Positions 1-9,363 of a DNA stretch of 64,000 nt are shown here, piece after piece (positions within the stretch are counted from its first letter, which is position 1; each line of letters starts with the position of its first letter). The stretch spans positions 15,603,669-15,667,668 of the forward strand of contig JAQNBH010000015.1 of assembly GCA_028752905.1 (NCBI GenBank). Direction: 5' to 3'. The notes beneath the pieces were generated by a model. It did not search any database. It had not been told where the DNA came from and saw nothing but the letters and a program-made list of their open reading frames with translations. This DNA is from Cladorhizidae sp. MBARI D1340-BT2 (lineage: Eukaryota; Porifera; Demospongiae; Poecilosclerida; Cladorhizidae). The translations under genes and the position numbers were made by a program.

Positions 1-206
1 ATCCATGTCCCTGGTGGAGGACCAGCAAAACTACTGAGGTGAAAGAAGCAAGAAAACAGTTCTTCACTCAGAAATCCATAACCTGCAGAATATCTCACAG
101 ATAAAGGCTGCACTGAGCAACAGATCAAGTGGGCAACCCTTCAGGCCAACATCTGGAATAGTACTTCATGACCCTGAGTTGCCAAGCACTTCTGATTGGG
201 GCTGAA

Positions 207-240
207 TTAACCTTTTCACCGCCAGATTCCCCAGGATTTT
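207..240. repeat. piggyBac-type terminal repeat at a TTAA site
   Basis: A TTAA at 207-210 is followed by CCTTTTCACCGCC. piggyBac-family elements insert at TTAA and commonly start with a CCYTT-type terminal repeat. The inverse of this terminus occurs at 5841-5850 (GCGGTGAAAG), just beyond the N-terminal end of the piggyBac pseudogene, and again next to a TTAA at 25302-25305. I infer that 207-5850 is one piggyBac element later hit by an LTR element. Positions 1-206 hold nothing I recognise. Confidence 0.45.
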
Positions 241-763
241 TTAAATTTTATTACCAGTTTCAGTTAAAAATATATATAAAATCAGAATGTACTCATACCC
301 CTTGCAATTTAGTCATTTGATAGTAGAATTATTTACCAACATGGTGTAAAATAATAATAATAAACAAATAAAAACCACAAGCATGACCACAGAATATGAA
401 TATCATTATAAAATCAAGTTTATTTATATAAGTTGTTTATCATCATTTATCATCATAATAAAAGCTCTTATATTTCATCTGCTATACTTTTGTGACACAA
501 TGTGAACAAAACAGTGTGGTGCTGTGGAAATTTAACCCAAATAACTGTATCTTTTATGCACTATTCTTACCGTATCTATACAGTGTGCCTAATTGTCTAT
601 ATCTTACTGTTTATGGCATAGAAAACAAAGATCTGTTGTTACTACTGTCACAATATTGGTTTATGATTGGATATTGCCAGAGATAGAACATAATGCTGAG
701 TTGTGAATATCATTTTGGGGGATATTTTTATATATATATATATATATTCATGTTGTTGAATAT

Positions 764-873
764 TGTTATAGATTCTACTCCCTTACTTCGAGCAGAACCC
801 ACTATGTCAAGGAATAGGATATAAAATATGTATCATCAATCACAATTTACAATCCAACTCGGTCACACCCTTA
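764..873 (-). repeat. Partial LTR (3' side) of gypsy-like element A
   Basis: About 108 bases match 2927-3037 in the same orientation, starting TGTT and running to CACACCCTTAGC. After that the two copies diverge completely, so this copy carries only the R/U5-like end and lacks the U3 part. The element reads on the minus strand, which makes this its 3' LTR remnant. A short TA microsatellite (730-747) lies just to the left. Confidence 0.6.
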
Positions 874-895
874 GCTGCAGATCTCCAGAGTGGGG

Positions 896-925
896 TCACT
901 CTCCTGGGCTTCTACTAACTGTTGT

Positions 926-959
<34 letters not shown>

Positions 960-1123
960 AGTGGCACCTGCTGACCCCATCTCTTGGCATACCGCTGGTG
1001 AGCCTGTCGCTTATGCACCTTTGCTGCCCTGTTTCTCTCAGATGCTTTCTTGAACAGGTCATCACTGAAGTCTGGCAGGTCGTCCAGTCCTGTGCTGGGG
1101 GTGTGTTCCTGCTCGGCTGCCAA
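896..1123 (-). pseudogene. Post-protease linker of gypsy-like element A with poly-glycine run
   Basis: The minus-strand frame reads LDDLPDFSDDLFKKASERN and then a basic stretch. This resembles the spacer between protease and later pol domains in some gypsy elements (a recollection, not a search result). A run of 30 C at 927-956 is read as poly-glycine; its length is likely unstable or a sequencing artefact. No reverse transcriptase or integrase follows, so the element is an internally deleted derivative. Confidence 0.35.
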
Positions 1124-1363
1124 CTTGATCTCATCCTCATCTGTCTTGTCAATACAACTCGGTTCTCCCTTGGTGTTGGAGTGAGATGAAGACAGGTGGG
1201 AACTCTCATTACTGTTTGATGGGTGGTGGCTAGACTCACTGTTTCCTGACTCAGTAGAGGTACTTATTTCTATATAATTATTTCTATATAATTAATCACT
1301 CTACGGCACTGCTGCTTTCTCTTAATAATTAATTAAGTTTATTCCTCGGCTGAGGGATTGTCT

Positions 1364-2860
1364 CTATCCATGGTGTGGTGTGGGGTACCAGGGCGTGCAG
1401 ATTGGGTATGTCCACTCCCAGGATGGCATTACCCCAGGTTGGCATTCACTGCCATGGGTAGTTTGATCATCTTTCCCTCGACCACCAGGGTAATCATCGT
1501 CCTCGGGTATCGGGTTGTCCTCCCGTTCAGTCCCTGAATCTCCACTGCTCCTGCTTGGTGTAATTCTCTGAGAGCCATCTAGGGTGCACCTGCGAGATAT
1601 TGCAGGCAGTGTCCACCAAGAGGTTGCTGACCGCCTGCCCATTAATCTTCACTGGATAGACAATAAAATTTGGGTTAGGGGTAACCACACTTACCAGGCA
1701 TCTCTTTTTCGGGCACTTGGCTGCGACATGCCCAAAGTCCTGGCAGTGGTAACAGCGGGGTCCCTTCACTGGATCAAAGCTGGGCAGTCTGGGCATCTCT
1801 GGCTTGGTGGTGGGGTCACTTCAGTGAGATAGTCCAGGTATTGTGTTCTTGGACTGCTCTGGTCTGTTTGAGTTCCACTTCTTTGGGGTTCTGTCTGCTT
1901 GGGTTGGCTGAGGATGTACACATCACCCAGTCGGGCTGCCTTTGCTGCTGTGTCAGGGTTCTGAGTTCTGACCCAGCTCTGGACTGCTGGGGGCAATAAT
2001 CCTAGGAAGTCCAGCAGTGCAGTTCTGACGGAGCGGAAGTCATATTTTGTGTCGACTGACATTCCTTCCTGGAAGAGGAAGTCATATTTTGTGTCGACTG
2101 ACATTCCTTCCTGGAAGAGGAAGTCATATTTTGTGTCGACTGACATTCCTTCCTGGAAGAGGAAGTCATATTTTGTGTCGACTGACATTCCTTCCTGGAA
2201 GCGGAGAGAGGGAGGGGGAGCACGTTGGCCAGCCTGTAGTCGGGATGTACCTCGAACAGTTGCATCTGCCCCTAGAAACTATTGAGGAAGGATTCCAAGT
2301 CACTGACGTCTGTCAAAGCTGCTAGCTTGAGGACGTTCCTTCCTGCTATCCCTGGCCGCCATACGGGTGGCATCCTCTTCTCTTCCCCGGCATCTCTCTT
2401 CTTGTGAGGCTTGGAACAGTGTGGTCCAGCTCTCCTTTTCCTGCTGTCTAACATTATTCCAACTGAGCCAGGTTCTGGGTTGCTGATGCTTGGCTGGCCT
2501 TGAACATGGTCATCCAGCGCTCCTCGTCCACGCGTCTCTTCTCCTCCTCACACTTTTCTCTCTGCTCCTCACGCTTTTCTCTATCAACTGCTAGTTCTCT
2601 GGCCTCCAGTTGTCTCGTCTTTCTCGCTCCTCTGCTCTCTCTATGGCCTCTGCTTTCTCTCGTTTCTCGGCCTTTTCCCTGCGCAGTTCCATGGAATCCA
2701 TCATCATCAGGATTTGCCCCATCACACACTGAAGGTAGAAAGGTTGCTGTGACAGTGGACTCTGCACAGGAAAAGTCAGTGGTCCTGTCCTGCGTTTCAT
2801 ACTCGGATAGGTCAGCCTCAGCTTTGGAGCCCTTGGTTGTTTATTTCTCGTTGCTGACAT
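1364..2860 (-). pseudogene. gag-pro: Ty3/gypsy gag-protease, frameshifted (element A)
   Basis: Reading from 2860 downward there is a Lys/Glu/Arg-rich coiled-coil N-terminus, then a capsid-like part with LPPAVQSWVRTQNP near 1990 (SCAN-like end of gag), a CCHC zinc knuckle (CYHCQDFGHVAAKC, about 1712-1754), and an aspartic protease start LLVDTACN near 1605. DTA replaces the usual DTG, although some active retropepsins vary here. ILGVDIPNL near 1400 matches the conserved end of the protease. The frame changes at least near 2610, 2290, 1780 and 1560, so no full product can be made. It lies between LTR copies at 764 and 2927, with a primer-binding site at 2908. Confidence 0.7.
2035..2202. repeat. 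Four-copy 42-bp tandem repeat inside gag
   Basis: A 42-bp unit recurs at 2041, 2083, 2125 and 2167, almost without difference, and the last copy is partial at its end. On the minus strand it encodes the 14-residue repeat MSVDTKYDFLFQEG, so the expansion keeps frame. The homogeneity suggests recent slippage or unequal exchange inside an otherwise decayed gene. It has no spacers and is not a CRISPR. Confidence 0.9.
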
Positions 2861-2907
2861 CTCTGGTTAGCTTCTAGAGACTGAGTCTGCTGTGATTAGG
2901 AAACGTC

Positions 2908-2925
2908 TCCTTGCCGCTGCCACCA
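2908..2925 (-). other. Primer-binding site of element A
   Basis: The minus strand reads TGGTGGCAGCGGCAAGGA, starting two bases downstream of the LTR end. TGG at the start matches the CCA end of a primer tRNA. The first 12 bases are identical to the sites of the two other gypsy-like elements (41802-41820, 44156-44174), which indicates a shared primer tRNA and clade. Confidence 0.65.
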
Positions 2926-2926
2926 T

Positions 2927-3187
2927 TGTTGTAGATTCTACTCCCTTACTTTGAGCAGAACCCACTATGTCAAAGAATAGGATATAAAATATGTATCATC
3001 AAATCACAACATACAATCCAACTCGGTCACACCCTTAGCCCCAAGGCTGGTGCCTTTAAATAGGTTGCCAGCCCAGGGCCAAGTCAGACCTTAAAAGATA
3101 GTATACATACGTTCACACTACATAATGTCCAATCAGGACATTATGTCCAATCAGGTTCTAGTCCACTAACTCTTTGATGTTTCACAG
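2927..3187 (-). repeat. 5' LTR of gypsy-like element A with promoter motifs
   Basis: The LTR starts TGTTGTAG at 2927, next to the primer-binding site. Its first 110 bases are repeated at 764-873. The remainder looks like U3: on the minus strand there are two ATTGG (inverted CCAAT) boxes in a tandem copy at 3127-3155 and a TATTTAAA box near 3055-3062. The outer end (about 3187) is uncertain because the other LTR copy lacks this part, and I found no target duplication. Confidence 0.55.
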
Positions 3188-3289
3188 TTGGTTTCTCAGC
3201 TCGTACACTCTCTCTTGTCAGGATCTCTTTGTTCTACCATAAGTGCAGGCGGGAGATCCATGACAAATATTTACAAGAACACGAAATTT

Positions 3290-5768
3290 TGGGGGAAAAA
3301 TTGGGGAGGTCAGTCAGTCCCTTCTCCAATACTGAACGAGGTTGTGATAGGCTCGAAAGCAATTCCTCTCCTCCAGTACACAAAGGTGCACCTTACAATT
3401 ATACGGCTCTCATGCCTGTTCCCCACAGTGGTGAGCTGCTGCTTCTGACTCATATGCAAACAGACCACACAGTTCTTCTTCTGGTCCACCTGACAAGGAC
3501 TGTGGTCCAGGTCTCGGTTCAAGCGGTCAAAACGGTGGTGCTCAGCTGCTCTACATTTTCTAGCACACTTCCTTAAAGTGAAGCTCAGAACAAGTTCCCT
3601 TGCAACTTCCAGCCGGTACTTTTAAAAATCCCGCTTCCTCCTCCCATGTGCAGCATGTTCCTCTTGCCGAATGTGAGTCAGAATGTAACCATTCAGTAAT
3701 GAGCACTCTACAAGGTAGGCGAAAACCTTCTTCCACCACTTGTTGGTACACCTACCTATATTGTAGTAGTGCTCAAGCTGGTCACCACGGTCTACTCCCC
3801 GCATAAATTTCTGGTAATCTACCAGCAGGCATGGTTGATATGGAATGCTGACCTGGCTTCCGTCTAATATCCTCCTCTTCACGCTTGCTAGGTTCAGCAG
3901 CATGGAAAGTGGAAAGGAAGTAGATGGATCTCTTGTCTACCCAGGCAGATGCCAGGAGAAGGCCATTAGATTGGTAATCATAATGACCACGGTTTTGCAC
4001 TTTTGCCACTGTTGCCAGGTCTTTTAGGCCTGTTGATGTGAACAGTTCCACAGGCATCCAATCACCGGTTGTAAAGAGTGAGGTAGAATGTGGGACTGGA
4101 ATAGTAGTTGTCAGTATAGACTTGATGTCCTCTAAAGTCAAGCCCTTCTAGTAGATCTAACACTACCCTTGTACACAGCCCTACTTCCGTGGTGGTCTGA
4201 GTTCCTACAGTGGGCCTAACCCCCTTCCCAGTGTAGATATGTAGGTTGCTATCATAGCCATTTGTCGAGTCAGAAAGAACTAACGATTTTATGCCCCACA
4301 TGGTAGGCTTGTCCTTCATGCACTGCTTGAAGGAAAGCCTAGAATCATGGCTTCATCGATAGTAACCTGCTGATGTAGAGTATACTCCGATCTGAAGAGA
4401 GGTATGGCTATATCCAACAAGAGACGGACCTTGAAAAGTCGATCATAACCAGGTTGAGAGGGTGCAGAAGCTAGCCTGCTGTCAGCAAGGTGAAGGAAAC
4501 GGAAAAAATGGCAGAAACGATTTTTTGGGATTATTGATGATAACCCAGGGCATTCCAAATGGATATCAGCAGTTGACCAGTACATTTCTAGATGGGTAAA
4601 CTTCATCACCCCCATGTATATTAGCATACCAAGAAAGGCTTTCATCTCACATACTGTGATGGGAACCCAAGTATGCGCATGTGGAGTAATTACTCGTAGG
4701 TCTGCATAGCGGTTAGTCTCAGTGACAAGCAAATCCCACACTTCACAATTGAAGTAACAACAAAACAGGTCAGAAGCAGATGAAGTGGGGGTGACATTTG
4801 GAGAGGTTGGATCAGGGGTAAGAGAGTAAGTGTAGCGTTCCTGGGTCGGTTCTTCCTTTTTCCAGTTGCCAACTGGAGTAGAGAGGGAACTACTTCCCAA
4901 AGGGACAGTGCTTGAAGTTGAAGCCACAGATGTAGAGGCGTCTGATGTGGAACAGGCTACTCTTCCGCCTCGAGAGTGATGACCACCTTGTCGTCCTTTA
5001 CTATATGGTGCACAGCGATCTCCTCGTTGTCTTCTACCATGTGGTGCACAAGTGGGAGTCACAACTGCTACAGTGGAAGTACATGTAGGTACATGCAATG
5101 AAGGAACTAGCACAGGAAGAGAAGAGGCCTGGGTAGAGACAGCTGTACAGCTAGAGCGACGCAAACTTCGTCCAACCACCTATGCACAGTAAGCAGCATA
5201 TTGGAGAGTGTCAACAAGCCATTGCTACACTCACATTAGTAGTTGAAGATGGAGGGAAGGAGTCTGGATTGGGAGTGGAGCTAGTGGCCAGAGGGGCAGC
5301 ATACAGTTTGAAGATTATCAATCAGATCTGTCAAAACAACCAAAATGTGCAAATTGGCAATTTGAAATTTGAATAATGAATTCATAATAAATCAGCTCTT
5401 TTCTACAAGCTAATACTGGATCTAGATACTTTCATATACCTGAGATATCCTCCTGGTCTATGCATTCAAAAAGAGGGAGATCAGCATCACTATCACTGCT
5501 AGCCCTATCTTCAGTATTTGGACCCTCTAGATAAAATGTTAGTAGCCAAACTCTCCATGGCTTCCGGGTCAGTCCAGGAGCTACCCAAATAAGTATAGAT
5601 GCCTTCACCTTCCTCTTCGTCAGAATTATCCTCAGAGAAGGCAAAGTCGTCGCCAGTAACCTGAGAAATCATGTCTTCCAAATTCAGAGATTTAGCCATT
5701 TGTTTACCGAGGATCGTCAGTACAATCACGCGATAATGACGTCGTTTACGTTGACCTTCGAACTCCAA
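3290..5768 (-). pseudogene. piggyBac (PGBD-type) transposase, broken
   Basis: The minus-strand frames together show a piggyBac transposase (DDE_Tnp_1_7). An acidic N-terminus lies at 5511-5768, and the core starts near 5179. LGMLIYMG and a long helical region follow, then the three catalytic aspartates in context: VTIDEAMI near 4356, VYTDNYYSS near 4112 and FMRGVDRGDQ near 3790. A Cys-rich C-terminus ends with NCKVHLCVLEERNCF near 3360. The frame shifts near 4318, 4140, 3880 and 3620, and again inside the Cys-rich tail, so the gene is dead. CAG/GTATAT at about 5435 could be an intron donor, with AG/GTGGTT near 5180 as acceptor. The terminal repeats are probably at 211 and 5850. Confidence 0.85.
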
Positions 5769-5850
5769 ATTCGGAGCGGTCGAAATAAACGGTTGATCGT
5801 TACGATTTTTTAAACAGCCAAGCGCAATATGGCGCTCAATGCGGTGAAAG

Positions 5851-6320
5851 TGCCACTGGGTACCACTCTTCCAGAAGCCTCACAGAGCTTCTATATACTT
5901 ATCCACTGAGCCTACAAGAAAGGGTGTATCTGGGGCAAGGGTAAAAAGGCTTCCCTCAAGTGTATTGCACTTGCTAGACTTTGAAAGGACTATATACATG
6001 ACTAATAGATGCTGATGTGAAAGTTATATAACAACATTGCTCAGACAACTTGACACATGCTAAATCAACCTCGACAAAGAACACTTTTTGATTCAGTTTT
6101 GATATATTTGTATTTTTCTCTATTTTTTAGTTTCTTAAAACAGAGTTTACAGCAATCTGTGTGTAATATATACAAATATATCATAGTTGATAAACACTGC
6201 TGTTATGACTGCAAAAAGCGAAATTTGACATCCTGATAATTTCTTCACCCTTTCTCTTCCCGGAGGTAAAATCTGAAGCATCAAATAAAATTCATGGTTT
6301 AAAACACTGGAGAAAATTCA
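5851..6320. other. No gene recognised
   Basis: AT-rich sequence between the piggyBac terminus and the foldback repeat. I see no open frame with family motifs, no RNA gene and no repeat above chance. Confidence 0.5.
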
Positions 6321-6820
6321 TACAGGAGTAATCTGAGACCATCATACAGGAGTAATCTGAGACCATCATACAGGAGTAATCTGAGACCATCATACAGGAT
6401 TAATCTGAGACAGTCACTGCATCACACTGGTGTCACACATGCACTTATCCTTCATTTGTTTCACTTTCCCTTTCATTTCAGATTACAATTCTCCGTACTC
6501 GTATATCAATTTGTTAATTTTTTTGAATTTTTATATATATTTTTTGTGCTATTGCATGTATATTGTATGTATCTACGTCTTATAAATCTAGAGTGATGAT
6601 TAGCTAATTCCAAGTTGGAATATTCTGAAGCTAAAGCACAGAATTCCTCCAGTGGCAAAGTCTCCTCTCCAGAATCAGATATTAGTGGGACTGATTAGGT
6701 CATACTATGGAATATATTATGACTTCCTCTATGATGGTCTCAGATTACTCCTGTATGATGGTCTCAGATTACTCGTGTAGGATGGTCTCAGATTACTCCT
6801 GTATGATGGTCTCAGATTAC
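6321..6820. mobile_element. 500-bp foldback element with inverted arrays of a 24-bp repeat
   Basis: Four tandem copies of a 24-bp unit (core AGTAATCTGAGACCATCATA) start at 6321, 6345, 6369 and 6393. Four copies of its reverse complement start near 6733, 6757, 6781 and 6805. Spacing is exactly 24 bp in both arms, and one or two copies carry single differences. The arms can pair over about 90 bp around a 310-bp AT-rich centre with no coding capacity. Inverted arms built from short tandem repeats are typical of foldback DNA elements (the FB or Tu type). No transposase or target duplication was identified. Confidence 0.7.
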
Positions 6821-7084
6821 TTTGCTTGATTTTGAATTCGTACTTTCCCATGTATTTTTTTGGCTTTTGTTGTGGCTAGTATATATGAGGGCTAGAGGCA
6901 GGTCCAGGGCTAGGACTAGGAATGGCACATACATGTGCATGAGCATGTCACTCTTCCTGGTTTTGTCCTGGTTTTAGCCCTAGGCACAATAAAACAAAAA
7001 CAAATACACGGGTACAAATTACACCATACATAATTAAATGGAGCATCAACTGAGATTGGTTTTAGTGGAGTGTGCTGATTGTCG

Positions 7085-7480
7085 AAGTTTATGGGCAGGG
7101 TTTTGTGTGGTGAAAAGGAAATTTAGGGTGGAAGGAGAGTTGGAGGTAGTGGACTCACATGCAGCATGTGAGGGATGTTCATGAGGATGAGTGACAAGAA
7201 GAGAAGGGAGAGAAATAGAGTCAAGGAGAGGTGTGGTATGTATCAGGGTGGAGATCTCAGTTGTGAGATGAAGGCACCATGGAAATGTAGTATTGTACCG
7301 TTAGGAATTTGATGTGGATAGGAAGGATTGGATGTGATTGAGGGCATTGAAGGGGCTGAAGAGTGGGTGGCAGAATGAAGAAATAGATGTAAAGAAAGGA
7401 GAGTCGGGTAGGTCTAATGTTGGGCAGATTTGTGGGGTGATGGAAGAGGTTTTGGTTGGTTAAACAGGGTTATTATGAGG
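7085..7480 (+). pseudogene. Degenerate LINE-like coding remnant
   Basis: Purine-rich sequence unlike its AT-rich surroundings. One frame reads VKRKFRVEGELEVVDS before stops appear. The composition and style match the LINE-derived frames at 49430-49720 and 51000-56200, but no catalytic motif survives. The rest of 6821-8357 shows nothing recognisable. The call rests on composition and a short stretch only. Confidence 0.25.
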
Positions 7481-8357
7481 ATGTGCTGAAGTGTACTCCC
7501 TCCCATCCCCCTCCTCTCCGTACCCACCAAAACTATCATCCTATTAAATTAATTATGACATGTATAATATATACAAGATATTGATCCCAGAGTTAGTTCT
7601 GCTTAGTACCACTGGTAAAAATCAATTAAGACATTACTCATCAGCATTATATCACTTGTTTGCTTGTACATATATATGATTATGGGACAAGGTCATAGTA
7701 GGCATGTGAGTTCTGGAATTCCACTTACAACCAATTGTTCAATTTTGCCTCTGTTCACTTGCCAATGAGTAAGGAGGTTATTGCCATCTGGTTGGCTATC
7801 ACATCAGCTATTATGCTTGAAGGATCATAGATTCAGATCATTTCCACAGTCCCTTCCATTTCAGTGGGACTGTAAGGGGTCACGTTTACTAAAAACAGGG
7901 CATGGTACCTATTCCAACCATCAACTAGGAATTAATTTATGGAATCTCATACAAGAATTACTCTTCAGCTACTATGTTCTCTCATATCATACCTTATAGC
8001 AATGTAGTGCACGTGATCCTGTCCCCTCACAACTCCCACTGATAAAGAAATTATGCATAAAGTTTGAGTGCATTAATCAAATACATTGAATGAGAAGCAC
8101 AAATATAACACAGAACTTACAGAATGCTGTCAAAAGCCAAGCAAACAGATTGGCACATGTTGGTCTGATAAATGGACACACCCTAGAATTTACTTAGCTA
8201 GCTTTGTTTGTCTGCTGTCTGTCCGTTAGCAGGATTACACAAACATTTGTGGATGGATATTTTCCATAAAATTTTATGCATTTTTTAAGCTTGAGTAAAA
8301 AACCATCCATTAGATTTTTTTGGTGACGTTAAAAGCCACAATCCTCGGTCCTCGGAA

Positions 8358-9246
8358 GGGGGACTGCAACCATTTTCGTAGTGAAGTGTTTAAAAACTTG
8401 TGGTTACCGCTTTATAGCTCCATAGATTCTGTAAACTTCATGGTATAGACTTGTTATATAGCTCAAAAGATAGGTCTCTCTCTGTGCTCTCTTTTAGCTC
8501 TAACTTTACCTAAGTTATAGGAGCTAAAGTGGGTGTACCTCAAAAGCCTGATTGCCTGATTTTGCCACATAAATATCTCCAGATTGCTAAGTGGCTAGAG
8601 AGTTGAAATTAGCACCAGTGGATAGAAGCCCTACAGCACTGTCATGGCCTGGTTGTGTGTCCTTCTTAGCTTCTCTCTTCCGAGGTCAACCATCACTTGT
8701 CTCAGGGGTGCTCTACCTCAGGCCACCCCACCCCATTCATGAAACATCACCAGTCGACCTTGCCATGAGTGAGGGTCTAATATCACTACATCAGTGAAAT
8801 CCATTGAACTCTATATCAATATTATTGTTGATTGTAATTTAAAAACACACACACAAAAAAAGAAGAAGCCCCACTCTATGCAATGAGCGTTTTCATTAGG
8901 AAGTACGTGGTCAAGAACCCAGTTGGAAAATGGAAAAAGATTTTCGTGCATTTTCTAACTACTTTACGTTTTAGCGCCTAATGAATACACTCATTGGGTT
9001 CCTCTAGCCACTGCTGCTATTTATATGGCAATCAGGTTTTTGAGGTACACCCACTTTAGCTCCTATAACTTGGGTATATAATTATAGTTATAGCTATGAA
9101 AAATATTTTAGTATCAAAAGAGAGTACACAGAGAGACCTATCTTTTGAGCTATATATCAAGTTTATAGCACGTAGTTTGCAGAATCTTATGAAGGTAAAC
9201 ACAAGTATTTTAACACTTTATCATTAAAATGGTTTCGTCCCCCCCC
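8358..9246. mobile_element. Long-TIR MITE, copy 1
   Basis: The ends are inverted: GGGGGACTGCAACCATTTT at 8358 against the complement of AAAATGGTTTCGTCCCCCC ending at 9246. The arms stay similar inward for about 250 bp. Examples are GGAGCTAAAGTGGGTGTACC near 8520 against its complement near 9043, and GTGGCTAGAG near 8592 against CTCTAGCCAC near 9003. The centre (8600-8980) has no transposase, and the short open frame at 8591-8797 is not convincing. Relatives occur at 28437, 34257 and 60827. The right end lies about 118 bp upstream of the ODC copy 1 start codon. Confidence 0.75.
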
Positions 9247-9259
9247 AGAAACGATACGA

Positions 9260-9269
9260 TTATATATAC
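9260..9269 (+). promoter_or_regulatory. Possible TATA box of ODC-like copy 1
   Basis: TTATATATAC lies about 95 bp upstream of the chosen ATG at 9364, in the short gap between the MITE end and exon 1. Position is the only support, and AT-rich strings are common here. Confidence 0.25.
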
Positions 9270-9363
9270 CTGCGCTTGCGTATTTTGCTCAGGCAAACGA
9301 TTTTGCGGATGTTTGTAGCCCGGCTATTGGTATTGTCGTAGTTCACTATACAAAGCTTTGGGT

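Noticed and set aside
871..1239. 122-codon frame with a glycine run
   Set aside because: Its length depends on the poly-C tract; the other minus frame (896-1123) has the more element-like residues.
6321..6820. CRISPR-like short repeats
   Set aside because: Units are directly adjacent without spacers, occur in inverted arms, and the sequence is eukaryotic.
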